Counted from the first letter of the stretch, positions 8,335 to 16,048 are shown. The stretch is DNA of 61,078 nucleotides from Nanobdellota archaeon (GCA_030648155.1 JAUSIK010000007.1:1-61078), one strand, 5' to 3'. Numbers and translations: made by a program. The notes: generated by a model from the letters alone, not told the origin.

Positions 8335-8721
8335 TCACTGTGCTTCTTCACTACTGGCAGAAGGCTCGGCTTCTATCTGTTCTTCTTCATCTACAAGAGA
8401 ATATTCTTCTGGATTTTCCACAATTTCTTTTTCTAATTCTTTTTCTTTTTCAGCTAGTTCTTCATCTGAAATTACTTCTTCCCTTAGAATTGTTAATTTG
8501 TCCTTTCCTTTCTTTGGGGTTGGCCTATGAATTGTAATTGGGAGAACTCCTTCTGTAAATTCGTAATCTGCTATTTTAAGGGGATCGAATTTCATTTCAT
8601 AAAGTTTTTCTTTAGAAATTTTCATTAAAAGGGGAGCATCCATTGCTACTTGCAGTGCTCTAGCTCCAATTATTCGGGCTATTTCATATTTTGTGAATTG
8701 GTCTTTAATTGAGGTTTTCAT
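8335..8721 (-). CDS. rpoK: DNA-directed RNA polymerase subunit K (Rpb6)
   Basis: Residues 8-75 match RpoK/Rpb6, a small subunit that clamps onto the largest subunit: FTKYEIARIIGARALQVAMDAP, then DPLKIADYEFTEGVLPITIHRPTP. Archaeal RpoK is normally 55-90 residues; this one has 128 because of an acidic, probably disordered C-terminal tail rich in Glu from about residue 80. It is the fourth gene of the Rrp4-Rrp41-Rrp42-RpoK operon, starting 11 bases after rrp42 ends. Confidence 0.95.
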   Translation of the reverse strand: MKTSIKDQFTKYEIARIIGARALQVAMDAPLLMKISKEKLYEMKFDPLKIADYEFTEGVLPITIHRPTPKKGKDKLTILREEVISDEELAEKEKELEKEIVENPEEYSLVDEEEQIEAEPSASSEEAQ

Positions 8722-8732
8722 AGTAATAGGTT

Positions 8733-9533
8733 TTATAGAAACTTTTTAAGCTTTTCGCTTAGCTCATCGAATTTCTCTGGGATGACAGACATCATTTTAG
8801 ATATTTCTTCCTGGGTTAATGGCAAGTTTCCGGCCTTTTGGCAGGAATTTATCATATGCTGTTTATTCCATTTAGATATACCGAATGTAACTCTTGTTTC
8901 GCACGCTTCTTCTTCTTCTGATGTAGGATCTAAAATTATTGAATCGCCTAACTTAAAGAAACTTAATGAAATTGGATTAGTATCTTTAGATAATGGGAGC
9001 GATCCCTTTTTAATACTATAATCTACATTTCCGTCTTTGTCTATTGAAGGCATTTTTGCATTTCTTAATGCAGCAACAGCTGCAATAGTAGCTATATCAA
9101 TTAAATTTCCATCATCATTAATTGGATATATATCTACATAAATTGTCCAGACTTTTTCTTCGCTGATTGAAAGTTTTGAGAATTCTATCATTCCTGACTC
9201 TCTAATTGCCCTATCAACTAATCTTCCCAATTCTATTGCTTTGAAAGCTGGAGGGCCCGCTTCAAATTTAGATGAAGCTAACAATAGTAATTCTGCAGTA
9301 CACATTAAATTTCCATCAGTTGGGGAATCTGGATAAGGTTCACCTGGGGCTAGTTTAACTCCGACGATTACTTCCGTTTTACCAAATTTTACTCGAACAC
9401 TTCCTTCAGCTTTATTAGAAACGTCGTAGCCTAATTCCATTTCCCTTAAATCTAAAAGTTTTCTACCATCGAATCTTTTATCTTGAGAGAAAAGTCTTGC
9501 TAAATACTCTCTTGTTACGTTTGAAACTTCCAT
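8733..9533 (-). CDS. rrp42: exosome complex component Rrp42
   Basis: An RNase PH-fold subunit of the archaeal exosome that pairs with Rrp41 to form the hexameric ring. Diagnostic stretches are RFDGRKLLDLREMEL, GSVRVKFGKTEVIVGVKLA, PYPDSPTDGNLMCTAELLLLAS and ELGRLVDRAIRESG. Rrp42 itself lacks the catalytic aspartates but contributes RNA-binding arginines. It is 266 residues, full length. The start lies one base after the Rrp41 stop (TAA-A-ATG), in the conserved archaeal order Rrp4-Rrp41-Rrp42. Confidence 0.96.
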   Translation of the reverse strand: MEVSNVTREYLARLFSQDKRFDGRKLLDLREMELGYDVSNKAEGSVRVKFGKTEVIVGVKLAPGEPYPDSPTDGNLMCTAELLLLASSKFEAGPPAFKAIELGRLVDRAIRESGMIEFSKLSISEEKVWTIYVDIYPINDDGNLIDIATIAAVAALRNAKMPSIDKDGNVDYSIKKGSLPLSKDTNPISLSFFKLGDSIILDPTSEEEEACETRVTFGISKWNKQHMINSCQKAGNLPLTQEEISKMMSVIPEKFDELSEKLKKFL

Positions 9534-9534
9534 T

Positions 9535-10242
9535 TTACTTCTGTGAAACAGCCTCCTTTAATGCTTTTTTCTGAACCTCATATATTTCTTTACAGGATTC
9601 TGATGCTAACTTTAAAACTTCATTAATTTCTTCAGGTCTAATTTTGCCGTCTAATTGAAGCAATGAAAATTCATCTGATCCGGCTAACTTGGCAATTGCG
9701 AAATCTGTTGCACCTTCTCCCTCTTTGAAGTCTTCTTCTTCTTTTGTTAAATCCACTACAAAATCTTTATCTTGTTTGCCCACTGCAACTGAACAGACTA
9801 AATCTCTCATTGGAATACCTGCATGAGCTAGGGCCATTGAAGCTGCATTGATGCCTGCTGTTCTAGTACCTGCATCTGCTTGAAGAATGTAAACTTGAAC
9901 ATCTATTACTGTATTTGGAAATGCACCTAGATCTATAATAGGCTCTAGCGCCCATCCAGTTACTTTAGATATTTCTTGAGATCGTCTTGATGGCCCTGGT
10001 TTTTTTCTGTCTTCAACTGAAAAGCTTAGAAGATCGTAAGTGCATCTTAAAACTCCTGTAGAAGGATCTTGCATGTGCTGGGGATGAAGCTTTCTAGGCC
10101 CATAAACTGCTGCAATTGCCACTGTATCGCCAAATGCAAACATAGCTGATCCATCTGCGTTTGGAATTACTCCGACCTTGGCCATCATTGGCCTTAGTTG
10201 GTTGCTTTTTCTACCATCAATACGCTTAATTTCTTTTGTCAT
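9535..10242 (-). CDS. rrp41: exosome complex exonuclease Rrp41
   Basis: The catalytic RNase PH-like subunit, a phosphate-dependent 3'-5' exoribonuclease. Motifs are RIDGRKSNQLRPM, DTVAIAAVYGPRKLHPQHMQ, the phosphate/RNA-binding SRRSQEIS, VLQADAGTR-type LQADAGTRTAGINAASMAL, and DFVVDLTKEEEDF containing the metal-binding aspartate. The start chosen is the second methionine (MTKEIKR), two bases after the Rrp4 stop. An upstream ATG at 10263 would add seven residues and overlap Rrp4 by 19 bases, and cannot be excluded. Confidence 0.96.
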   Translation of the reverse strand: MTKEIKRIDGRKSNQLRPMMAKVGVIPNADGSAMFAFGDTVAIAAVYGPRKLHPQHMQDPSTGVLRCTYDLLSFSVEDRKKPGPSRRSQEISKVTGWALEPIIDLGAFPNTVIDVQVYILQADAGTRTAGINAASMALAHAGIPMRDLVCSVAVGKQDKDFVVDLTKEEEDFKEGEGATDFAIAKLAGSDEFSLLQLDGKIRPEEINEVLKLASESCKEIYEVQKKALKEAVSQK

Positions 10243-10244
10243 TG

Positions 10245-10958
10245 TTAATTCTCTGAAAACCAAGCCTCCACTTTATCTGTTAAACCACTTACAAATACTT
10301 TATCAGCCACAAACTCAATTGCCCTTCTGGCTTTGATTTCATCATCGACTGTTGGGCCTTTAATCCATATCCATCCGTTTTGGCCTACTGTAATGTTGCA
10401 TTTTGTTTTATCTTTGATTAGATTAATCATGGAACCTTCGCGCCCTATAACTCTAGGAACTCTGCTTGGAATGATCTTAAATACGAAACCACCCTCTAAT
10501 TTTCCTAGACCTTTTCCTTTTAATGCTAAATCTATTCCACGATTTTTTACAGACCATATTTTGGCGGCAACTAAATCGCCTATTCCTAGGAATTGATCCA
10601 TTTCATTTTTATTTATGAATCTTGGAACTTCTTCTATTGGGAGGAAAGCTCCTGGGGCTGCATCTACATCTATTAGCCAGCCATTATATGTTAGATCTGT
10701 AACTCTTCCTATAATTACATTATTTCTTCGAGGAATAAAAGCTCCAAAAATTGAGATTACTCGAACAACTTTGCCTGCCTCTTCAGCCAAACCATATCTT
10801 AATGCAATTATATTCTCCCCATCTCTTGTTGTTCCTTCACCTGGAAGAAAATCTTCACCAGTAGCTATTGTTTCTCCTGGAACAACGACTTTTCTTTTTA
10901 CAGAAGCGTCAGAATCAAAATCTACGGCTTCGTGTGCCTCGTTAATTTCGTTTATCAT
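10245..10958 (-). CDS. rrp4: exosome RNA-binding protein Rrp4
   Basis: The cap subunit that feeds RNA into the exosome pore. The N-terminal domain carries VVVPGETIATG; the S1 domain follows (GKVVRVISIFGAFIPRRNNVIIGRV to LPIEEVPRF); the KH domain carries FKIIPSRVPRVIGREGSMINLIK and NGWIWIKGP. It is full length at 237 residues. It is the first gene of the operon, with a predicted leader of about 63 nt from a TATA box at 11043-11051 bracketed by an inverted repeat. Confidence 0.96.
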   Translation of the reverse strand: MINEINEAHEAVDFDSDASVKRKVVVPGETIATGEDFLPGEGTTRDGENIIALRYGLAEEAGKVVRVISIFGAFIPRRNNVIIGRVTDLTYNGWLIDVDAAPGAFLPIEEVPRFINKNEMDQFLGIGDLVAAKIWSVKNRGIDLALKGKGLGKLEGGFVFKIIPSRVPRVIGREGSMINLIKDKTKCNITVGQNGWIWIKGPTVDDEIKARRAIEFVADKVFVSGLTDKVEAWFSEN

Positions 10959-11019
10959 TGTAATTTTAATAAGTTTCAGACAAAAGATAATTTAATATTT
11001 CCTAGTCTGTTTTCGTTTT

Positions 11020-11063
11020 CTTATCGCAAGGAGATTTAAAGGGTTTATAAGTTTTGCGGTAAG
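11020..11063 (-). promoter_or_regulatory. rrp4 operon promoter flanked by inverted repeat
   Basis: Arms at 11020-11029 (cttatcgcaa) and 11054-11063 (ttgcggtaag) are inverted copies with 9 of 10 bases matching, spaced by 24 bases. The spacer contains the coding-strand TATA box ACTTATAAACC at 11042-11053. The upstream arm overlaps the BRE, so a factor bound here could block or recruit TFB. Confidence 0.55.
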
Positions 11064-11118
11064 TAAAAGTAGAGAAATAGATAGAATAATTAATATTGAA
11101 TTAAACTATTAACTAAAT

Positions 11119-11147
11119 ATTTATATACTTAACACTTTTAAGTGTTA
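11119..11147 (+). promoter_or_regulatory. TATA box plus 18-nt perfect palindrome
   Basis: TATA box atttatatac at 11119-11128 is centred 26 nt before the ATG at 11149. Bases 11130-11147 form a perfect palindrome with 8-bp arms (TAACACTT/AAGTGTTA) around TT, ending one base before the start codon. Its position over the transcription start suits a repressor operator, as expected for a self-regulated cassette. Confidence 0.55.
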
Positions 11148-11148
11148 T

Positions 11149-11961
11149 ATGATGCAAAATAGAGTTTTGACTCAAAAGGCGATAGAAATAATAGATAAAA
11201 AACTAGCTGGAAGAAGGCTTACCCAACAAGATTCAAATTACTTAAGCAGGTTTGTAAGGCCTAAATTAAGAGATATAGCATTGATTAATGCTGAATATCT
11301 TTTGAAAAAATTAGAATATAGCCAGAAAGGATTGTCTATAGAAAAGAAAATAGAAAAAATAATAAGTGAAAATACTTCTGAAATTGAGGCAATTATAATT
11401 TGCGGTTCTGCTATACAAACTAATTATGAAGAATATGGTGATATTGACATTATAGTGGCTGTCAAGAAGGTAATTAGTTTAAAACAGAAGGAAAAGGTAA
11501 TAGCAAAAATAAAAGAGGAAGGTGGAAGAGGGGGCCTAAATTTGGATGTGCAGATATATGCTAAAGAGTCTATTGTAAAGCAATATGCATATAATCCATC
11601 ATTAATATATCAATTAAAAGATTCTAAAGTTATTTATGGCAAGTTAAAGATACCAGAGAAAATAGGGCTTTCTAATATTGATTTGAAAATGAAATTAGAT
11701 TGGAGCGAGGGACTTAGTATTAATTCAGATGGCGGAGAAATATATCTTGCTTTAAGGAATGCGATGATGGTTTCTTTACTAATGAACAAAAAGATTGATA
11801 ATATGCTATTAAAAGAAAATTTAATCAATCTTTTTGGAGTTGATTTATTAAAGAAACTGAAAGAGAATAAAGAAACAGAAATTGAAAAGAGAATGGTATT
11901 GAATTGTTTAAACTCTATGGTGGAATATTTAGAGAAGGAGCTTGGCAATGGGAAAGAATAG
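11149..11961 (+). CDS. polymerase-beta-type nucleotidyltransferase
   Basis: Residues about 75-120 carry the minimal nucleotidyltransferase signature: IIICGSAIQTNYEEYGDIDIIVAV, i.e. GS...G-D-I-D with two metal-binding aspartates. The C-terminal 120 residues are helical (GEIYLALRNAMMVSLLMNKK), as in aminoglycoside-type or HEPN-associated nucleotidyltransferases, but I see no certain RxxxxH HEPN motif. The N-terminal 60 residues (LTQQDSNYLSRFVRPKLRDI) are unassigned. It forms a two-gene cassette with the next gene, transcribed from its own palindrome-covered promoter and placed between the Rrp4 operon and SBDS, which are usually neighbours. Toxin or tRNA-modifying roles are possible; the substrate is unknown. 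Confidence 0.7.
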   Translation: MMQNRVLTQKAIEIIDKKLAGRRLTQQDSNYLSRFVRPKLRDIALINAEYLLKKLEYSQKGLSIEKKIEKIISENTSEIEAIIICGSAIQTNYEEYGDIDIIVAVKKVISLKQKEKVIAKIKEEGGRGGLNLDVQIYAKESIVKQYAYNPSLIYQLKDSKVIYGKLKIPEKIGLSNIDLKMKLDWSEGLSINSDGGEIYLALRNAMMVSLLMNKKIDNMLLKENLINLFGVDLLKKLKENKETEIEKRMVLNCLNSMVEYLEKELGNGKE

Positions 11962-12256
11962 AGATATTGAGTCTTTAATTAGGGTGATAGTTAATACTGT
12001 AACGCATCAAATTGTAATAAAACATACTAACAGACCTGAATCTACTAATTTTCTCAATTCTGAAATAATTGAATATAGGGGACAGGCAGAAAAGATTGCT
12101 AGTAGTTATAATTGGAATAATGAAGATAAAAAATTTGTGGAAGAGAGGGCTTTAAAGAAAATTATTGAGAAATTAACTGCTAAATATTCTGATATAGATT
12201 ACACAAAAGATGAAGCAGTTACGAAATTGAAGGAAATTATAGATGAGTTGATGTGA
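11948..12256 (+). CDS. hypothetical partner of nucleotidyltransferase
   Basis: A 102-residue, charged helical protein with no domain I recognise (starts MGKNRDIESLIRVIVNT; ends with a KLKEIIDEL helix). The start is set by AAGGAG at 11935-11940, seven bases before ATG 11948; the gene overlaps its partner by 14 bases, implying translational coupling. Its last base abuts the convergent SBDS stop. Small size, overlap and an operator-like palindrome upstream are what one expects of a toxin-antitoxin or regulator partner, but this is only context. Confidence 0.65.
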   Translation: MGKNRDIESLIRVIVNTVTHQIVIKHTNRPESTNFLNSEIIEYRGQAEKIASSYNWNNEDKKFVEERALKKIIEKLTAKYSDIDYTKDEAVTKLKEIIDELM

Positions 12257-12928
12257 CTATTCTTTCATTTCTTCGCTATGGGCTGCGCCGTGAGTGATTT
12301 CATTAAGTTTCTCATAGAAATCTATCAAAATGCCTGGAGGCATATTCATTATAACTTGCAAATCTCCGTTTGCAAGCCAGTCTTCAGATTCTTTGTAATC
12401 TTTTAACAAGCCGTAGGCTTGGCCAGTAAATCTTGCTGGGATTGTTAATTTTATTTTTTTAGTTTCTATTTTTATTGGAATTATTTTTTTTAGTTCAGCC
12501 AGAAGAGAAATCATCTGCTGTTCTGCTGGGCGATTATCAAAGTTATAGTGTGATTGGTCTATGGCAGTTTTCAATCTGTCTTCTGTAAAAGGCCTTCCAT
12601 GCTGGTCTGTAGCGTTTCTTAATAATAGATTGACAACTTGCTTGATCTTATTTTCTTTTTCTGCATCTCGAAACTCCTGGGTTTTTTGAACTTCTCCTTT
12701 TGTTATAATTATTTTTGCAATTTCATAGAAGTCTGTGATGCCGAAAGCGTCCTTTAAATCAGTGTTTGATGCAAGAGTTCCTTTATTCAGATCGTAATAA
12801 ACATTTGGTGAATCTATGGCTGCTGTAATGTCTCCTTTTCCACCCCTTACTTTTAAGGCTTCATCGAGATCTACATGGATTTCGTAATGCTTGTTTTTTA
12901 ATTTTATTCTTGCGACTACTTTTGGCAT
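12257..12928 (-). CDS. ribosome maturation protein SBDS/Sdo1
   Basis: SBDS-family protein that acts in large-subunit maturation (in eukaryotes it works with EFL1 to release eIF6). Three domains are visible: N-terminal FYSH domain (VVARIKLKNKHYEIHVDLDEAL, VYYDLNKGTLAS), a central helical domain (HGRPFTEDRLKTAIDQSHYNFD) and the C-terminal ferredoxin-like domain ending PPGILIDFYEKLNEIT. It is full length at 223 residues. In most archaea it lies between psmA and rrp4; here a nucleotidyltransferase cassette and a noncoding element separate it from both. Its TATA box is 26 nt before the ATG. Confidence 0.96.
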   Translation of the reverse strand: MPKVVARIKLKNKHYEIHVDLDEALKVRGGKGDITAAIDSPNVYYDLNKGTLASNTDLKDAFGITDFYEIAKIIITKGEVQKTQEFRDAEKENKIKQVVNLLLRNATDQHGRPFTEDRLKTAIDQSHYNFDNRPAEQQMISLLAELKKIIPIKIETKKIKLTIPARFTGQAYGLLKDYKESEDWLANGDLQVIMNMPPGILIDFYEKLNEITHGAAHSEEMKE

Positions 12929-12949
12929 GGCCGTTTAAACTTAAAGGGT

Positions 12950-12993
12950 TTTATAAAGATTGTTATTATGTTAATTCCAGCTTATAACTTAAC
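12950..12993 (-). promoter_or_regulatory. SBDS promoter with upstream palindrome
   Basis: TATA element AATCTTTATAAA at 12950-12961, then 16 bases from the TATA centre an inverted repeat GTTAATT-N10-ACTTAAC at 12970-12993. The same composite, including the spacer core CCAG.TT, occurs at secY with identical spacing. Confidence 0.6.
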
Positions 12994-13147
12994 CCTTTCT
13001 ACGATCATTATATCCCTCATTAATACATTATGAATAATTTTATCTTATTTAATTTAAATACCTATATTTTAGGTGTTTTTACATATATTTTTTATTTTTA
13101 CATTTGTAAAAAAATTAAGTTAAGAGGTTTTCTTTGTATATTATGTT

Positions 13148-13378
13148 AAAAAAGTTTGAGTATTAGTATTTTTTTAAAAAGAGAAAGAAGAAAAGATACT
13201 AATGGTGTGTGAATGAGGTTAGAGATTTTTAGATAGAGATTATATCTTTTCTTCTTGTTTATTTGGTTGTCAGGTTGGTTTCATTTCATCACCTCGTTAG
13301 GTTTTTTCTTTTTTTTAATTAACTAAGTGTAGATAGTTGCTTATTAAGGGATTGTTAAAGTTGAATAAAGAAAAATAA
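13148..13378 (-). ncRNA. candidate structured noncoding RNA, copy B
   Basis: Second copy of the element at 3165-3394, lying between SBDS and psmA in a 620-nt gap with no credible frame. Bases 13185-13198 and 13243-13256 form a perfect 14-bp stem with a 44-nt loop. On the minus strand a TATA box (CCCTTTTAAACC, about 13400-13410) would start an RNA near 13378, ending at CAAACTTTTTT (13148-13158), about 230 nt. That RNA carries GAGGTGAT at 13290-13297, an exact match to the ribosome-binding consensus but followed by no real frame. The loop segment 13212-13219 can pair with 13291-13298. Strand assignment is tentative. Confidence 0.45.
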
Positions 13379-13493
13379 TAGAGAAAAGAGATGCATAAGG
13401 TTTAAAAGGGGAAATTTAGCTGGTTGCTATGAAAAACCTTAGAAAGGATTTTTTCATTTTTTATTGAGAAAGTAAATAAATTACAAGAGTAAA

Positions 13494-13541
13494 GCTTAAA
13501 TATAGGACATTCTAAGAAATAGTATTCAAATTCTTAAGGAG
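13494..13541 (+). promoter_or_regulatory. psmA promoter and ribosome binding site
   Basis: TATA-like gcttaaatata at 13494-13504 places the start near 13525, leaving a 25-nt leader. AAGGAG at 13536-13541 lies eight bases before the ATG. psmA is therefore one of few first genes here with a leader and Shine-Dalgarno. Confidence 0.55.
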
Positions 13542-13549
13542 AAATAAAA

Positions 13550-14275
13550 ATGGATATGCCAACGGAACTACAGCATCAGGCAATGGGCTACGATAGAGCA
13601 GCGACTATGTTTTCTCCAGATGGGCATCTTTTGCAGGTTGAGTATGCTGAAAAAGTTGTAAGATTTGGAAGCGCTAGTATTGGAATTGTATGTAAAGATG
13701 GAGTTATTATTGTTGCAGATAAGAGAATTAGGGATAAATTAATTGCCAGCGAATCTGCTCATAAAATATTTGAAGTTGACGAGCATATTGTTGCAACTGC
13801 AGCAGGAATACTTTCTGATGCTAGAGTTTTAGTAGATCAAGCGCAGATATTATCACAGCAGAATAGAGTTACTTACAATACACCCATAGAGCCTGTTGCA
13901 GTAATAAGAATGATTGCGGATAGAAAGCAAATGTCCACTCAATATGGAGGGGTTAGACCTTATGGGGTTGCTATTTTGCTTGCTGGAGTTAATAAAGGGG
14001 CAGGCCACTTGTACACTACCGATGTTACTGGAAATTACACTGCTTACAAAGCAAATGCTATTGGCGAGAATGATGAGAAAATCAGAGAAATGCTAAGAGG
14101 AGATTATAAAGAAGGAATAACTATGGAAGAAGGGATTAAGTTTGCCCTGAAGATATTCAAAGAAGTATTAGATAAAAACTTTGATCTTGGAAGATTTGAA
14201 GTTGCTTATGTCAAAATAGGGGATGAAAAATACCAAAGAATTCAAGGTGATGCTTTGAAAAAATATATCAAGTAA
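13550..14275 (+). CDS. psmA: 20S proteasome subunit alpha
   Basis: Forms the outer heptameric rings that gate substrate entry to the proteasome. Evidence is the N-terminal alpha signature (MGYDRAATMFSPDG and LLQVEYAEKVVRFGS), GVIIVADKR, the KIFEVDEHI strand and the RPYGVAILLAGV stretch. It is 241 residues, full length. In most archaea psmA directly precedes SBDS on the same strand; here it is separated by a candidate noncoding RNA and points the other way. Confidence 0.97.
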   Translation: MDMPTELQHQAMGYDRAATMFSPDGHLLQVEYAEKVVRFGSASIGIVCKDGVIIVADKRIRDKLIASESAHKIFEVDEHIVATAAGILSDARVLVDQAQILSQQNRVTYNTPIEPVAVIRMIADRKQMSTQYGGVRPYGVAILLAGVNKGAGHLYTTDVTGNYTAYKANAIGENDEKIREMLRGDYKEGITMEEGIKFALKIFKEVLDKNFDLGRFEVAYVKIGDEKYQRIQGDALKKYIK

Positions 14276-14363
14276 ATTGAAGAATTAATTTCTGGATGGT
14301 GTATTAAAAAAACCAACAATTTAACGACAAGTTTATATTAAAGTCTAACTTATGAATAATACA

Positions 14364-14642
14364 ATGGAAAACGATGATGAGATAATTTGCCCAGATTGCG
14401 GTGAACCCTTAGCAGAGCACATTGATAAATCTGGAAATACAGATGAATTTGTGGATTATATTTCAAATAGTTACACTAATTTGTTGTTTGAAGATTTTTG
14501 GAACGAAAGGAAGCATGAACTTAATCAATTGTCTAAAAAGGAAATAGCCGAAGAGGCATTTTTTCAATCGATTGCAAATTTTTTGCATAATTATATCGAA
14601 AATAGATTAGAGGATGAAGAAAATTTTGGAAAAGATAATTAA
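14364..14642 (+). CDS. hypothetical small zinc-binding-like protein
   Basis: A 92-residue acidic protein with one N-terminal knuckle, IICPDCGEPLAEH (CxxC followed by His), and a helical, Glu/Asn-rich remainder. No family recognised. The start is set at the second methionine (MENDDE) because the TATA box tttatatta at 14332-14340 is centred about 28 nt before it and only 16 nt before the first ATG at 14352. It follows psmA by about 90 bases with its own promoter. Confidence 0.6.
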   Translation: MENDDEIICPDCGEPLAEHIDKSGNTDEFVDYISNSYTNLLFEDFWNERKHELNQLSKKEIAEEAFFQSIANFLHNYIENRLEDEENFGKDN

Positions 14643-14666
14643 GCTTTAAGTTATTTTTATTTAAGG

Positions 14667-15320
14667 TTATTTTTTCGAATTATTTTTAATTTGTTTACCA
14701 AATAATTTCCATATTTGATTTAAAAGATGTGGAGGCAGGGCGATAAGTTTTCTATTAGAAAGTGTCTCTAGTTTTTCACCTAAATTCATTATTGCCCTTT
14801 CATTTCCTAGTTTAACTTGTATTTTTGATTCTTCCACAATAATATCCCAATTAATTTGGCCTTTATTGATGATGGAAACTATATCTTCTGAATCTTTTTC
14901 TCTTGAGGTTGCACTTTTCATAATTAGAATATCGTTTGGATCTGCAACTTTAATTATTAAATTTCCAAATTCATGTGTTTGGTTAGCGCGTTCTTTCATC
15001 GAGTCCGAAAATGTTGAGGTAACTATCTTATTCATAAACATATCAAAACGGCAATTGTCGAAATTAAGCATTAATGGAGTATTTTTATTCAATCCGTAGA
15101 CTAAAGTTACATCTCCCTCTTTAGCCCCTAACTTTAACAGGACTGACATAAATTCAATCCTATCATTTATTCTATCGAATACTAGATCAATGTCTAATGT
15201 AGAATTTTTAATTCCTCTAAGCATTAGAGCTGTTCCACCAATTGCATAAACCTGTATTTTTTTAGAGAGTAAATTTCCTATTGCTAGGAGTCTAGCCTCT
15301 TGACCGCTTATGTCTATCAT
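14667..15320 (-). CDS. AbiEii-like nucleotidyltransferase
   Basis: Residues about 20-60 read VYAIGGTALMLRGIKNSTLDIDLVFD, the GG-A...G...T-x-DIDL signature of the AbiEii/DUF6036 nucleotidyltransferase group. A further motif ILIMKSATSREKDSEDI fits the conserved K...R..D.D block of the same group. In type IV systems such an enzyme is the toxin, transferring nucleotides to tRNA or another target; the target here is unknown. It overlaps the upstream winged-helix gene by four bases (ATGA), as AbiEi/AbiEii pairs commonly do. Confidence 0.75.
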   Translation of the reverse strand: MIDISGQEARLLAIGNLLSKKIQVYAIGGTALMLRGIKNSTLDIDLVFDRINDRIEFMSVLLKLGAKEGDVTLVYGLNKNTPLMLNFDNCRFDMFMNKIVTSTFSDSMKERANQTHEFGNLIIKVADPNDILIMKSATSREKDSEDIVSIINKGQINWDIIVEESKIQVKLGNERAIMNLGEKLETLSNRKLIALPPHLLNQIWKLFGKQIKNNSKK

Positions 15321-15967
15321 TTTTTATATTCCTCCAAATCAGCTTTATTTAATGGTACTCGAATTTTCCATTTATTCTCTATTTCTTTAAAATCAGTAGA
15401 AGAAAAACCTTTGATAATATAATTAAAATGATCAGATTTATATTTTTCTGCTAGATGTAAAAATCTCTTGGGCATTTTTCTTACTTTTTTTACTACAGTT
15501 CTTGCTGTTTCATAAAGTGCAACTACTTCGAGAAGCAAATTTTCTTTTTTAGCTAATCTATATAATAGGCTCCAATCGGATATTTTTCTAAATAGTGCTA
15601 AAGAGGCGATAATATGCCTAATATCTTTTTGTTTTATTGCATAAATTAGGGCCTCTTCGTAAGAGGGAACTCTGCCGTGGATATAGTAGGGAGTAGATGA
15701 GGTTACCATTATACCGCTATTGGGCGAGGCTATATTTATTTTATCTGTGTAAGTTATTCCTTTTTGCTTATTTTTTAAAGAGATATTATACAGCCTTTTC
15801 TTTCCTGCCCCATAACTGGTCTTTACAGAACCTATTTTTCTTAATCTATGTATAACATAGACAGCTTTAGAGGGATTTACTTTTAATCGATCGGCTAAGG
15901 TTTCTAAAGTGTAGATCCCTTCAATATTCTCCGCTATTTTTTCGTATTTGTTGCTTCCTTTTATCAT
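15317..15967 (-). CDS. winged-helix regulator, AbiEi-like antitoxin candidate
   Basis: The N-terminal 55 residues form a winged helix: YTLETLADRLKVNPSKAVYVIHRLRKIG with the wing SYGAGKKRLYNISL. The rest (about 75-216) is helical and unassigned, with SYEEALIYAIKQKD and MPKRFLHLAEKYKS. Its place upstream of, and four-base overlap with, an AbiEii-like nucleotidyltransferase suggests a regulator/antitoxin. The TATA box (TTTATATATTAT) is about 25 nt before the ATG, inside a direct repeat that may be its operator. Confidence 0.72.
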   Translation of the reverse strand: MIKGSNKYEKIAENIEGIYTLETLADRLKVNPSKAVYVIHRLRKIGSVKTSYGAGKKRLYNISLKNKQKGITYTDKINIASPNSGIMVTSSTPYYIHGRVPSYEEALIYAIKQKDIRHIIASLALFRKISDWSLLYRLAKKENLLLEVVALYETARTVVKKVRKMPKRFLHLAEKYKSDHFNYIIKGFSSTDFKEIENKWKIRVPLNKADLEEYKK

Positions 15968-16048
15968 TATTTAATGTATGGACTATAATATATAAATGTT
16001 TCTGTTTTTATAGTTATTATTAAATATATGGCTGATAATATATAAACA
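15967..16048 (-). repeat. two 32-nt direct repeats at AbiE-like promoter
   Basis: Bases 15967-15998 and 16017-16048 match at 25 of 32 positions with a 50-base period. Each contains tataatatataaa-like sequence, i.e. a minus-strand TATA box. The proximal copy supplies the promoter of the winged-helix gene; the distal copy could be a second promoter or operator half for an autoregulator. Confidence 0.6.

Noticed and set aside
10615..10995. 126-residue plus-strand frame opposite rrp4
   Set aside because: Antisense shadow of the Rrp4 gene, whose S1 and KH motifs are clear.
13266..13297. Tiny frame ATG AAA CCA ACC TGA after a good ribosome-binding sequence
   Set aside because: Only four codons, and copy A has no ATG at the equivalent place; kept as a noncoding feature.
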